Source: Actinomycetospora sp. NBRC 106378
GTDB taxonomy: Bacteria; Actinomycetota; Actinomycetes; Mycobacteriales; Pseudonocardiaceae
Assembly: GCF_030269685.1 (NCBI RefSeq)
Contig: NZ_BSTT01000011.1
Span: forward strand, 116,477-180,476
DNA length: 64,000 nt
Direction of reading: 5' to 3'
Both the position numbers and the translations under genes were made by a program. This document shows positions 35,069 to 43,846 of the stretch, piece by piece. Position 1 is the first letter of the stretch, and each line of letters begins with the position of its first letter. Below the pieces are notes generated by a model. That model had not been told where the DNA came from. It ran no database searches and saw only the letters and a program-made list of their open reading frames with translations.

Positions 35069-36037
35069 GTCGGCGGGCTCGGCGCCGTCGCCCTCCGGGG
35101 CGATCACCGGCACGTCGAACCCGAGGATGCGGTCCCGTCGTGGGACGGCCGGCTCGGCCTCGCGCAGTCTCGCGAGCGTGTCCGCCACCCCGTCGAGGGT
35201 GGCGGGCAGGGGCGCGATGCGGGCGCTGGGCGACCCCGTCACCCCGGAGGCGCCCGCGAGCCGCCGCGCGAGCATGCCGCGCAGCACCCGGACCCGGGCG
35301 GCCAGGCCGTCGCGGGGCGCGAGCACGACGACCGTCGACCGCCCGACCACCGCGATCGTCTCCCCGGCGTCGAACACCACGGCCGCGGCGTCCCCGGCGA
35401 CGGTCAGCGGCGCGACCCGCGACCACCCCGCCACCTGCAGCGTCACGACCACCAGGGCGTACGCGTCCCCGACCGACGTCCCGTGCGCCCGGGCCGACCG
35501 GTAGACCTCGGCGAGCCGCGTGCGGAGGTACCGGGCACTGGCCAGACCGGAGAGCGGGTCGACCGCGGCCGCCTCGGAGAGGTCGCCGCAGGCGACGTCG
35601 GTCCAGCCGAGCGAGACCACCCGCACGAGCCGCGAGCCCTCGGCGCCCGGCAGGCCCAGCCGCCGCCGTTCACCCAACGCCCCGAGGGCGCCGCTCACCG
35701 CCGTGTGCAGCGCGGCCAGGTCGGACAGCGTCTCGTCGAGCCCGATGCCGGCCGCGGCGCGGGCGCCCGCCCAGCGCGTCATGGCACGCTCGAGCGGCGG
35801 GCCGACCCGGCCGGAGAGCACGACCTCGCAGACCTCGTCCACCGTCGGGTCGGGCCACTCGCTCGCCACCGACCACCCGAGCGCGTTGCTGCACGCGAAC
35901 CAGCGCTCGCGCAGCGCCGTGTGCGCGGGTCCCGGACGCCGGGGGCCGGCGCCGCCGTCGACGGACGCGGGGTCGGCACCGACGGGCAGGACCTCGGCCT
36001 CGGCCGCGTCGTCCCTGCGCTCGTCCGCGAGCGTCAT
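35066..36037 (-). CDS. Degenerate GGDEF-like regulatory protein
   Basis: 323 aa, no confident family. The middle segment DPLSGLASARYLRTRLAEVYRSA looks like the opening of a GGDEF (diguanylate cyclase) domain, but no GGDEF or active-site acidic loop follows, so it is unlikely to make cyclic di-GMP. The N-terminal half (about 40-150) is helical with WFACSNALGWSVASEWPDPTVDEVCEVV. The ATG at 36037 has GGAGGT 7 nt upstream. Divergent from the sigma-factor gene, first gene of the block absent from M. tuberculosis. Confidence 0.6.
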   Translation of the reverse strand: MTLADERRDDAAEAEVLPVGADPASVDGGAGPRRPGPAHTALRERWFACSNALGWSVASEWPDPTVDEVCEVVLSGRVGPPLERAMTRWAGARAAAGIGLDETLSDLAALHTAVSGALGALGERRRLGLPGAEGSRLVRVVSLGWTDVACGDLSEAAAVDPLSGLASARYLRTRLAEVYRSARAHGTSVGDAYALVVVTLQVAGWSRVAPLTVAGDAAAVVFDAGETIAVVGRSTVVVLAPRDGLAARVRVLRGMLARRLAGASGVTGSPSARIAPLPATLDGVADTLARLREAEPAVPRRDRILGFDVPVIAPEGDGAEPAD

Positions 36038-36226
36038 CCCACGCACCTCCGCTGCTCGGTGTCCCCGCCACCGTCGTGACCACGGTGACCGACGGTGTCG
36101 ATCTCCCCGGTCGTCACCGGCCTCTCCCCCTGGCGACGCGCGAGACGGTCATCCGTGACGGTGACACTGCAGGGATCCTCCCGGAAGCGGCCGCAGACTC
36201 CTCGGCGAGGGGGGAGGTGTGCCCGG

Positions 36227-37834
36227 ATGCCCGAGGACGGCGGTACCGCAGCGGGCTCCGGCCTGCCCGGACCCAGCGACGCGGACCTGCTCTCCGTCAT
36301 CCGCGGCCGCCCGGCCGACGCCGACTCGACGGTCGCCTTCGGCACCCTCTACTCCCGCCACCGCGACGCCGCCCGCGCCCTCGCCCGCCAGCTCGCCCGC
36401 TCCCCCTCCGACGCCGACGACCTCGTCTCGGCCGCCTTCGCCCGCCTGCTCGAGATCCTGCGCGCCGGGGGCGGCCCCACCGAGGCGTTCCGCGCCTACC
36501 TGCTCACGTCGCTGCGCCACCTCGCCTACGACCGCACCCGCGCGGAACGGCGCCTCGACCTCACCGAGGACATGGGCGAGGTCGTCGGCGTCGACCCCGA
36601 GCGCACCGTCATCCCCTTCGCCGACCCGGCCGTCGCCGGCCTCGAGCGCTCCCTCGCCGCCCGGGCTTTCGCGACCCTCCCCGAACGCTGGCAGGCCGTC
36701 CTCTGGCACCTCGAGGTCGAGGGCGACTCCCCGGCCGACATCGCGCCGCTGTTCGGCCTGACCCCGAACGCCGTCTCGGCCCTCGGCTACCGCGCCCGGG
36801 AGGGTCTGCGCCAGGCCTACCTGCAGGAACACCTCGCCGGGGGCGGGCCCGGAGCGCCGCCGAAGGACCGTCGACACCGCGAGACCGAGGAGAAGCTCGG
36901 CGCCTGGACGCGCGGCGGGCTCTCGAAGCGCGACGCCGCCAAGGTCGAGGAGCACCTGCGCGAGTGCGCCGAGTGCCGCGCCCTCGCCGCCGAGCTGCGC
37001 GAGGTCAACTCGGGCATCGTCCGGTCCGCGATCGGGCCACTGGTCCTCGGCGCCGCCCTCGTCGGCTACCTGGCCGCCCGCCAGGGCGCGTGGGTCCCGT
37101 CGACCGCCGAGTTCGTCGTCGCCGGCAGCGGCGTCGTCGGGGTGATCGGCGCGATCGGCGGCCTCACCCGCACCGCCGAGGTCCCCCGCACCCGCCGCCT
37201 CGGTGCGGCCGTCCTCGGCCTCGCCGGCCTCGGCATCGCCACCGCGACCGCCCTGGGCACGATGACCCCGGACGCGCCGGTCGCCGCGCCGCCGCCGGTC
37301 CTCCTTCCCGACGTCGGGTCGGTGCCGGTCACCCCGCCGCCTCCCGCACCGCGTCCCGACGGAACGGCCGGGCACCTCGACGGGGTGCCGGTGCCGCTCC
37401 CGACCAGCGCCTCGGTGCAGCCCGGCGACGGGTCGGGTCCTGGCGGGCCGGCCCGGCACGGGGCGGGACCGGCGTCCCGGCGCGGCAACGGGTCGACCTC
37501 GGGGCGTGGGAGCGCGTCGGAGGCGCCGGCGCCCGACCGCGACCCGGTCGTTCGTCGCGGAGGCGCGTCGGCCCCCGATCCGGAGACGTGGCCGGACACG
37601 TCCTGGCACGACGACCGGCCGACGTCCGACCCGCTGCCCGACCCGGCGTCCACCGTCCTCTCGTCGGGGCGGGTCACCTCGGGCCGGTGGGGCACCGACG
37701 GCAGCCGGCTCACCGCCCAGCGCTCCCCCGTCGACCTGCATCTGCTCGACCTCGACCTCGACCTCGACGTCCTCGGCGACCGGGCGGCCCGGCGCGGCGC
37801 TCTCGAGCCGGTGCTCGACGTGCTGCTCCGTTGA
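36227..37834 (+). CDS. ECF-type sigma factor fused to anti-sigma-like zinc finger and membrane domain
   Basis: 535 aa. Residues 20-195 are a sigma-70 ECF core: region 2 (SRHRDAARALARQLARSPSDADDLVSAAFARLLEIL) and region 4 (FATLPERWQAVLWHLEVEGDSPADIAPLFGLTPNAVSAL). A zinc-finger HLRECAEC (H243, C247, C250) of the anti-sigma type follows. Three hydrophobic helices (about 265-350) and a Pro/Gly/Ser-rich outer region of about 170 aa end the protein. ATG 36227 has GGGGAGG upstream. Sigma and its inhibitor thus appear joined in one chain tethered to the membrane. Release would need cleavage or a conformational switch. Target promoters are unknown. Confidence 0.88.
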   Translation: MPEDGGTAAGSGLPGPSDADLLSVIRGRPADADSTVAFGTLYSRHRDAARALARQLARSPSDADDLVSAAFARLLEILRAGGGPTEAFRAYLLTSLRHLAYDRTRAERRLDLTEDMGEVVGVDPERTVIPFADPAVAGLERSLAARAFATLPERWQAVLWHLEVEGDSPADIAPLFGLTPNAVSALGYRAREGLRQAYLQEHLAGGGPGAPPKDRRHRETEEKLGAWTRGGLSKRDAAKVEEHLRECAECRALAAELREVNSGIVRSAIGPLVLGAALVGYLAARQGAWVPSTAEFVVAGSGVVGVIGAIGGLTRTAEVPRTRRLGAAVLGLAGLGIATATALGTMTPDAPVAAPPPVLLPDVGSVPVTPPPPAPRPDGTAGHLDGVPVPLPTSASVQPGDGSGPGGPARHGAGPASRRGNGSTSGRGSASEAPAPDRDPVVRRGGASAPDPETWPDTSWHDDRPTSDPLPDPASTVLSSGRVTSGRWGTDGSRLTAQRSPVDLHLLDLDLDLDVLGDRAARRGALEPVLDVLLR

Positions 37835-37857
37835 CCGATCAGTCGCCCCTCGGACGA

Positions 37858-38664
37858 TCACGTCCGTGGTGACGGCAGGACGGCGGCGCAGAGGGTCGGC
37901 CCGTGCCCGCCGTCGGTCGGGGTGATCCGGACCTCGACGCCGTAGGCACGGCCGAGGTCCACCGCCGTCAGGACGTCGCGGACCGGACCGACCGTGTAGG
38001 AGCCGTCGGGTTGGAGCAGCAGCGCCCGCGACCCGACCCCGAAGGCGTGCTCGGGGCGGTGCGAGGTGAACACCACGGCGACGCCGTCGGCGGCCAGATC
38101 GCGCAGGCAGGCGAGGACCCGCACCTCGTTGCCCAGGTCGAGATTGGCGGTGGGCTCGTCGAGCATCAGCACGGCCGGGCGCTGGGCGAGCGCCCGCGCG
38201 ACGAGCACCAGCTGACGCTGCCCGCCGGAGAGCTCGCCGAGCCCGCGTTCGGCGAGGTCGGCGATGTCGAGCCGGTCGAGGCTCTCACGGGCCACGGCGA
38301 CGTCGCGCGGGCCCGGGACCGGACGCCAACCGAGGGATGCCGTCCGGCCGAGCAGCACGACGTCGAGGACCCGGTGTCCGAAGGGCTCCTCCCCGACCTG
38401 CGGCACGTACCCGAGCTGCCGTGCCCGCTCCCGGCGGGACAGCCGGTCGAGCGGACGACCGCCGACCTCGACGGTGCCGCCCACGGCGGGGAGCAGCCCG
38501 AGAACCGTGCGGAACAGGGTCGTCTTGCCCGCGCCGTTGCGCCCGAGGAGCGCGAGGATCTCCCCCGCCCGGACCTCGAGCGAGACCCCGGACAGGACGG
38601 CGCGGCCCGCGTAGCCGCACGCGACGTCCTGCAGGCGCAGGACGACCTCGGGGCTCACAGCCAT
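37858..38664 (-). CDS. FecE/FhuC-type ABC transporter ATPase
   Basis: 268 aa. Walker A GRNGAGKTT, the Q-loop region YVPQVGEEPFGHRV, signature LSGGQRQLV, Walker B AVLMLDEPTANLDLG and H-loop FTSHRPEHA are all intact. Start is ATG 38664, or GTG 38658 overlapping the permease stop (GTGA). Powers the adjacent permease and binding protein. It ends 23 nt from the sigma gene, which converges on it. Confidence 0.93.
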   Translation of the reverse strand: MAVSPEVVLRLQDVACGYAGRAVLSGVSLEVRAGEILALLGRNGAGKTTLFRTVLGLLPAVGGTVEVGGRPLDRLSRRERARQLGYVPQVGEEPFGHRVLDVVLLGRTASLGWRPVPGPRDVAVARESLDRLDIADLAERGLGELSGGQRQLVLVARALAQRPAVLMLDEPTANLDLGNEVRVLACLRDLAADGVAVVFTSHRPEHAFGVGSRALLLQPDGSYTVGPVRDVLTAVDLGRAYGVEVRITPTDGGHGPTLCAAVLPSPRT

Positions 38665-39698
38665 CCGCGTCGTCGTCCGAGGGCGAGCAGGTAGAGGAAC
38701 ACCGGCGCACCGAGCAGTGCCGTGAGGATGCCGAGCGGGATCTCGATGGCCGAGACGGCCCGGCTGACGGTGTCGACACCCAGCAGGAACAGGGCGCCCG
38801 CGATCGCCGCGACCGGGACCACCACGCGGTTGTCGGAGCCCACGAGGATGCGCGCGAGGTGCGGGATGATCAGGCCGACCCACCCGACGACGCCGGACAC
38901 CGACACGGCGACGGCCGTCAACAACGTGGCCGCGACGATGGTCGTGAGCCGGACGAGGCGGACGTCGACGCCCAGCGCGGTGGCCTGCTCGTCGCCGAAC
39001 GAGAGCGCCGTGAGCCGCCAACGCAGCGCGATCAGGACGGCCCCGCCGACGAGGAGGGACCCGCCGAGCAGCACGACGTCGCTCGGTCGCACCGACGAGA
39101 GGCCGCCCAACAGCCAGAAGGTGATCTGCGGCAGCCTGTTCTCGGGATCCCCCACGTACTTGATCAGGGAGATGAGCGCCGAGCACGTGCTCGACACCAC
39201 CAGTCCGGTGAGGATCAGGGTGAGCACCGAGCCGCGCCGGTCGATCAGCCGGTCGACCAGCAGGGCGAGCAGAACCGCTCCGAGCCCGCCGACGAAGGCG
39301 AGCGTCTGGATGCCTGCGACACCGAGACCGAGCAGCAGGGCCAGCGACGCGCCGGTCCCGGCGCCGCCCGACGCGCCGAGCACGTCCGGGGAGACCATCG
39401 GGTTGCGGAACACTGCCTGGAAGGCCGCCCCGGCGAGGGCGAGGGCGGCGCCGATCAGGGCCGCGGCCGCGATCCGCACGAGTCGGACCTCGAACAGCAC
39501 CTGCGCGTCCCCCGGGTGGGCGGACGGGTCGGCGAGCGTGGTAACGATGGCCGGGACGGACAGCGGGTACCGACCGAGCGTCGCCGCCAGGAGCGCCCCG
39601 ACGACGAGGGCGACCGAGAGGACCACGGTCACCGTCACGACCCGGCGCGTCCGCCGGTCACGACCGGGCGCCTGCCGGGTGGGCTCGGCGAGGGTCAC
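38655..39698 (-). CDS. FecCD-type ABC importer permease
   Basis: 347 aa, about ten helices. Typical family blocks are GAALALAGAAFQAVFRNPMVSPDVLGASGGAGTGASLALL, FWLLGGLSSV and GVVGWVGLIIPHLARILVGSDNRVVVPVAAIAGALFLLGVDTVSRA (coupling region). Imports iron-siderophore, haem or cobalamin-type ligands. GTG 39698 overlaps the binding-protein stop by 4 nt. Confidence 0.94.
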   Translation of the reverse strand: MTLAEPTRQAPGRDRRTRRVVTVTVVLSVALVVGALLAATLGRYPLSVPAIVTTLADPSAHPGDAQVLFEVRLVRIAAAALIGAALALAGAAFQAVFRNPMVSPDVLGASGGAGTGASLALLLGLGVAGIQTLAFVGGLGAVLLALLVDRLIDRRGSVLTLILTGLVVSSTCSALISLIKYVGDPENRLPQITFWLLGGLSSVRPSDVVLLGGSLLVGGAVLIALRWRLTALSFGDEQATALGVDVRLVRLTTIVAATLLTAVAVSVSGVVGWVGLIIPHLARILVGSDNRVVVPVAAIAGALFLLGVDTVSRAVSAIEIPLGILTALLGAPVFLYLLALGRRRGWL

Positions 39699-40756
39699 GG
39701 GGTCCGCGCGCCGAGGATGGCGTCGGCCTGCGCCGGGGAGAGCGGGTAGTCCAGGAACCGGCCGTAGAAGTCGCGCGTCGTGGCGTTCAGATCCACGTCG
39801 CCGAACAGCTCCGGGTGCAGGGTCTTCCCGGCCCACAGCAGCTGCAGGGCCCCCTCTGCCGAGTAGCGGTCCCAGAAGAAAGCACCCACGGGGTTGAGGA
39901 GCACCCGCCGGGAGGCGACGGCGGGCAGCCCCGCGAACGTGGGGTTGCCCAGCACGTCGCGCACGGCCCGGTCGGGATCCTTCGGGTCGACCAGCGTGGT
40001 CGAACCCAGGATGAGCACGTCCGGGCGCCAGGCCAGGAGCTGCTCGGTGCCGACGACGATGTTGTTGCCCTTCACCGTCGCGGCGTTGCGTCCGCCGGCG
40101 GCCCGGATCCAGGCGTCGATGATCGTGTCCGTGCCGTCGACCGTCAGCGGGTTCAGCGACGTGACGTGCAGGACGGAGGGGCGCTGGGCGTCGGGCAGGC
40201 TCCCGGTGGCTCCCGTGACCTTCGCCAGGGTCGCGTCGAGGTAGCCGTTGTAGTCCGCCGCGCGCCGCGGGGCGTCTCCTCCGAGGACGTCGCCGGTCGT
40301 CGTCATCATCTGCTTCAGCCCGGGATAGTCGGTGAAGTTCAGCTGCACCGCCGGTACCCCGATGCCACCGAGCGCCGCCGACACCTGCGAGTTCGTCGGG
40401 AGGAACACGACGTCGGGCTTCTGGGCGAGGAGACCCTCGACGTCGGCGGTGGAGTTGGTGAACACCGTGGGCGCCTGCTGCATGTGCGGGTTGACCACGT
40501 AGAGCCACGGCGTCTGCTTCGGGTTCGACACCGTGGCGACGACCTTCGCGCCCGCCCCGAGGATGGCCATCACCTCGTTGTGCGCGGGCCACGCGTCGGC
40601 GACCCGCTCGACGCGCTCCGGCACGGTCACCGCGTCGCCCGTGGAGTCGGTGACCGTCCGCGCGCCCGGCGGCGGCGCGGACGTGCCGCACGCCGCGAGG
40701 ACCAGGAGCAGGGCGAGCGCGACGGCGGGAGCCGTCCGCCGTCGCGGATCGATCAC
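39695..40756 (-). CDS. Iron-siderophore/cobalamin-type ABC binding lipoprotein
   Basis: 353 aa from GTG 40756. Signal peptide with lipobox VLAAC (Cys23), then a class III binding-protein fold: VERVADAWPAHNEVMAILGAG, VEGLLAQKPDVVFLP, VGTEQLLAWRPDVLILGS and VGAFFWDRYSAEGALQLLWAGKTLHPELF. TTG 40768 is an alternative start. The ligand cannot be read; no iron box or cobalamin riboswitch was found in the leader. First of a three-gene importer operon. Confidence 0.88.
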   Translation of the reverse strand: MIDPRRRTAPAVALALLLVLAACGTSAPPPGARTVTDSTGDAVTVPERVERVADAWPAHNEVMAILGAGAKVVATVSNPKQTPWLYVVNPHMQQAPTVFTNSTADVEGLLAQKPDVVFLPTNSQVSAALGGIGVPAVQLNFTDYPGLKQMMTTTGDVLGGDAPRRAADYNGYLDATLAKVTGATGSLPDAQRPSVLHVTSLNPLTVDGTDTIIDAWIRAAGGRNAATVKGNNIVVGTEQLLAWRPDVLILGSTTLVDPKDPDRAVRDVLGNPTFAGLPAVASRRVLLNPVGAFFWDRYSAEGALQLLWAGKTLHPELFGDVDLNATTRDFYGRFLDYPLSPAQADAILGARTP

Positions 40757-40841
40757 GGGCGCAGTCAAGCATCACGCAGCTGCGGACTCAAACCGCCCGA
40801 TCACACGTATCTACGTCTACGAGGGAGAATGGGAGCCGCAC

Positions 40842-40893
40842 GTCAGCGTGGCGCTCTGCTGACGTCGAAGGTCAGCGGTGGGCCACGGCTGAC
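40842..40893. promoter_or_regulatory. Two adjacent GTCAGC...GCTGAC inverted repeats
   Basis: First palindrome 40842-40863 (GTCAGC, 10 nt, GCTGAC). Second 40871-40893, GTCAGCGGTGGGCCACGGCT followed by GAC, nearly a full dyad. Centres are about 30 nt apart, roughly three helical turns, in the divergent gap of the FecB and LiaF-like genes. Possible paired operator. Confidence 0.4.
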
Positions 40894-40924
40894 AAACCGG
40901 TCGACGGCGCGGGAGGCTGCACCC

Positions 40925-41572
40925 ATGAGCGACCCGACCCCGGCGGTCCGCGCCTCGGACGCCGAGCGCGAGCAGGTGGCCGACCTCGTCCGGCGCGCGG
41001 TCGGGGACGGCCGGCTCACGATCGTCGAGGGCGACGAGCGGCAGCGGGCCGCGTACGCCGCGACCTTCCGCCACGAGCTGACGCCCGTCACGGCGGACCT
41101 GGAGTCGGGCGCGGAGCCGGCCACGCCCGTCGTCGGGAAGGACCGGCCGGACAGCAGCGGGTCGGTCGCCGTGATGAGCGGCGCCGACCGGTCCGGGACG
41201 TGGACCCCGGGTCTGACGCACCGCGCCGTGAGCCTCATGGGCGGGACGAACCTCGACCTGCGGCACGCGCAGCTGGATGCGCGGGGCCTGACGCTCCAGA
41301 TCGTGTCGATCATGGGCGGGGCGAACGTCGACCTGCGCGGGGTCGCCCACGACGTCACCGTGCAGGCGTTCGCGCTCATGGGCGGCTGCGAGGTCGTGGT
41401 CGACCCGGACACCGTCGTCGAGGTCACCGGCGTCGGGTTCATGGGCGGCTTCTCCGACCAGGCCGCAGCGCCGACGCGCCCCGGCGGAGCCCGCGTCCGC
41501 GTCACCGGCTTCGCGATGATGGGCGGCGTCTCGGTGACCCGCCGCCCGCTCGCCGTCGAGAGCACTCAGTAG
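40925..41572 (+). CDS. DUF1707 / LiaF-like protein with five MGG repeats
   Basis: 215 aa. The N-terminal DUF1707 helical domain (about 5-50) reads VRASDAEREQVADLVRRAVGDGRLTIVEGDERQRAAYAA. A linker leads to a beta repeat region (about 100-215) with SLMGGTNLDLR, SIMGGANVDLR, ALMGGCEVVVD, GFMGGFSD and AMMGGVSVTRR, the pattern of LiaF-type C-terminal domains. No transmembrane helix is seen. Such proteins tend to accompany envelope-stress regulators. ATG 40925 has GGGAGG 8 nt upstream. Confidence 0.85.
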   Translation: MSDPTPAVRASDAEREQVADLVRRAVGDGRLTIVEGDERQRAAYAATFRHELTPVTADLESGAEPATPVVGKDRPDSSGSVAVMSGADRSGTWTPGLTHRAVSLMGGTNLDLRHAQLDARGLTLQIVSIMGGANVDLRGVAHDVTVQAFALMGGCEVVVDPDTVVEVTGVGFMGGFSDQAAAPTRPGGARVRVTGFAMMGGVSVTRRPLAVESTQ

Positions 41573-42822
41573 CGGCGCTGTACCTCCAGCTCCGTCGCGG
41601 ACGAGGCGCCCGCGAGCCCGACGGTGAGGTCGAGCTCGGCGAGCACGTCGGACACGACCTGGGCGACCCCGGCCGCCCCGGCCAGGGCGAGCCCCCACAC
41701 GAACGGCCGCCCGAGGCACACCGCGCGGGCGCCGAGAGCGAGGGCGATCGCGACGTCGGCGCCGGTCCGGACGCCCGAGTCGAGCAGCACCGGCAGCCGA
41801 TCGGCGACCGCCTCGACCACGCCGGGCAACGCGTCGAGGGCGGCGATCGCGTGGTCGACCTGCCGTCCGCCGTGGTTGGACACGAGCACGGCGTCAACCC
41901 CGGCGTCCACGGCACGGCGGGCGTCGTCGGGGTGCAGGACCCCCTTGAGCACGACCGGCAGCGACGTCCGCGACCGCAGCGTGGCGACGTCGTCCCAGCT
42001 CAGGTGCGGGCGGGAGTAGACGTCGAGGAAGGTCTCGACGGCGGCCCGCGGCACCGGGGAGCGCAGGTTCTCCACCGGCGACCCCGGGAAGTTCCGCGTG
42101 ATCTCGAGCAGGGTGCGCACGGCCGCCGGGGTGATCCGCGGCGACGGTCCGGAGCGCGGCGCGGCCGCCCGCTCCCGCGCGAGCCGGGAGAACACCGGGT
42201 CGGAGGTGTACTGCGCGATGCCCAGGCCGCGGCTGAACGGCAGGTGCCCGAGGTCGAGGTCGCGCGGACGCCAGCCGAGCATCGTCGTGTCGAGGGTGAC
42301 GACGACGGCCTCGCACCCGCTCGCCTCGGCGCGCGCGAGGAAGCTGTCGACGAGCTCGTCGGAGGTCGACCAGTAGAGCTGGAACCACCGCCGACCGGTC
42401 CCGGACAGCGACTCCATCGCGGTGCCCGCCTGGTTCGAGACGATCATCGGGACACCGGCCGTCGCGGCACCCCGCGCCACGGCGAGGTCGGCACCGCGCG
42501 CCACGAGGTCGAGCGCGCCGATCGGGGCGAGCAGCAGCGGGTGGTCGAGCCGGCGGCCGAACAGCTCGACCGAGAGGTCGCGCGACCCGACGTCCCGCAG
42601 GACGCGCGGGACGGTCTGCCAGCGCTCGAAGGCGGCCCGGTTGGCCCGGACCGTGGCCTCCGCGCCCGCCCCGCCGGTCACGTACGCGTCGGCCCGGCGC
42701 GACATCGCCCGCCGCCCGCGCCGCTCGAGCTCGCCCGCCGTCGTCGGGACCCGGGGCCGGGAGCCCGAGACCCCGTCGCGGTAGACCTGCTCCTGGCGGG
42801 CCCGGCCCGTCCCGATCGTCAT
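41566..42822 (-). CDS. FMN-dependent alpha-hydroxy acid oxidase/dehydrogenase
   Basis: 418 aa (LldD/lactate 2-monooxygenase-like). FMN and substrate positions are PLLLAPIGALDLVARGADLAVARGAA, QLYWSTSDELVDSFLARA, VVTLDTTMLGWRPRDLDLG, PVVLKGVLHPDDARRAVDAGVDAVLVSNHGGRQVDHA (catalytic His in SNHGGRQ) and LDSGVRTGADVAIALALGA. Oxidises a 2-hydroxy acid; which one is unclear. ATG 42822 is preferred; a GTG at 42852 adds ten residues. Overlaps the LiaF-like gene tail by 7 nt. Confidence 0.9.
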   Translation of the reverse strand: MTIGTGRARQEQVYRDGVSGSRPRVPTTAGELERRGRRAMSRRADAYVTGGAGAEATVRANRAAFERWQTVPRVLRDVGSRDLSVELFGRRLDHPLLLAPIGALDLVARGADLAVARGAATAGVPMIVSNQAGTAMESLSGTGRRWFQLYWSTSDELVDSFLARAEASGCEAVVVTLDTTMLGWRPRDLDLGHLPFSRGLGIAQYTSDPVFSRLARERAAAPRSGPSPRITPAAVRTLLEITRNFPGSPVENLRSPVPRAAVETFLDVYSRPHLSWDDVATLRSRTSLPVVLKGVLHPDDARRAVDAGVDAVLVSNHGGRQVDHAIAALDALPGVVEAVADRLPVLLDSGVRTGADVAIALALGARAVCLGRPFVWGLALAGAAGVAQVVSDVLAELDLTVGLAGASSATELEVQRRY

Positions 42823-42961
42823 GGACGGGTCGTCTAGCACGAACGCGGGCACCGTGCCGTACGGGCACGGAGGGTGTCGGACCTCTCACGCTGTGCTTGT
42901 GCGCGAACCGGAGATCCGGGGACTCTGCTTTCGGAAGCTAACAATACCCGAGGAGGCGGAC

Positions 42962-43846
42962 GTGACGGACAGCCGTTTCGAGCAGTGGGACGTGGTGTCG
43001 AGCGTGGGACTGACGGCGCTCGTGGTCGCCGCGGGCCGGGCGGTCGACACGCACCGGGAGGACGGGCTGATCTCCGACCCCTACGCCGAGGCCTTCGTGC
43101 ACGCCGCCAACCCGCCACAGCCGCTCATGACCCGGCCGGTCGAGCCGAAGGACGACTCGGACGACGAGCTCTGGCAGATGATGTCGGGCTACATGGGCAC
43201 CCGGACCCGGTTCTTCGACGAGTTCTTCGCGGGCGCCACGGGTCGCGGGCTGCGCCAGGTCGTCGTCCTGGCCTCGGGGCTCGACACGCGCGCCCACCGC
43301 CTCGACTGGCCGGCCGGCACGACGTTCTACGAGGTCGACCAGGCGAAGATGATCGAGTTCAAGGACGCGGTCCTCGACCAGGAGGGCGCCACGCCGCGCT
43401 GCGACCGCCGGACCGTGCTCGCCGACCTGCGCGACGACTGGCCCGCCGCCCTGCGCGCCGCCGGCTTCGACCCCGCCACGCCGACCGCATGGCTCACCGA
43501 GGGCCTCCTGCCCTACCTGCCCGCCGAGGCCCAGTCCGCGCTCGTCGACGCGATCGACGACCTCTCGGCCCCCGGCTCCGAGTGGGCGATCGAGGACTTC
43601 ACCAACATCACCCAGCAGTTCGACGACCCGGCCTTCCGGCGCGTGGCGACGAAGATGGGCGTGGACATGCAGCAGCTGCTCTACAGCGACGAACGGCCCG
43701 ACCCGGCCGCGACGCTGCGCGCCCGCGGATGGACCACGGAGTCGCACGTGGCCGCGGAGGTGGCCAAGTCCTACGGGCGCACCCTCGACCCGCTGACCCA
43801 GCGCCTCAACGGGCAGAGCTCGCTCGCGGTGGCGACGAAGGGCTGA
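42962..43846 (+). CDS. SAM-dependent methyltransferase, TIGR00027/PPM family
   Basis: 294 aa of the actinobacterial putative leucine-carboxyl-methyltransferase-like family. Motifs are VSSVGLTALVVAAGRAVDTHREDGLISDPYAEAFV, YMGTRTRFFDEFFAGATGRGLRQVVVLASGLDTRAHRLDWP (SAM loop) and WLTEGLLPYLP. Substrates of this family are unknown. GTG 42962 has AGGAGG 5 nt before it. Its last 41 nt overlap the convergent oxidoreductase gene. Confidence 0.92.
   Translation: MTDSRFEQWDVVSSVGLTALVVAAGRAVDTHREDGLISDPYAEAFVHAANPPQPLMTRPVEPKDDSDDELWQMMSGYMGTRTRFFDEFFAGATGRGLRQVVVLASGLDTRAHRLDWPAGTTFYEVDQAKMIEFKDAVLDQEGATPRCDRRTVLADLRDDWPAALRAAGFDPATPTAWLTEGLLPYLPAEAQSALVDAIDDLSAPGSEWAIEDFTNITQQFDDPAFRRVATKMGVDMQQLLYSDERPDPAATLRARGWTTESHVAAEVAKSYGRTLDPLTQRLNGQSSLAVATKG

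Noticed and set aside
40757..40924. Cobalamin riboswitch before the FecB-like gene
   Set aside because: No B12-box or matching stem arrangement is visible in the leader.
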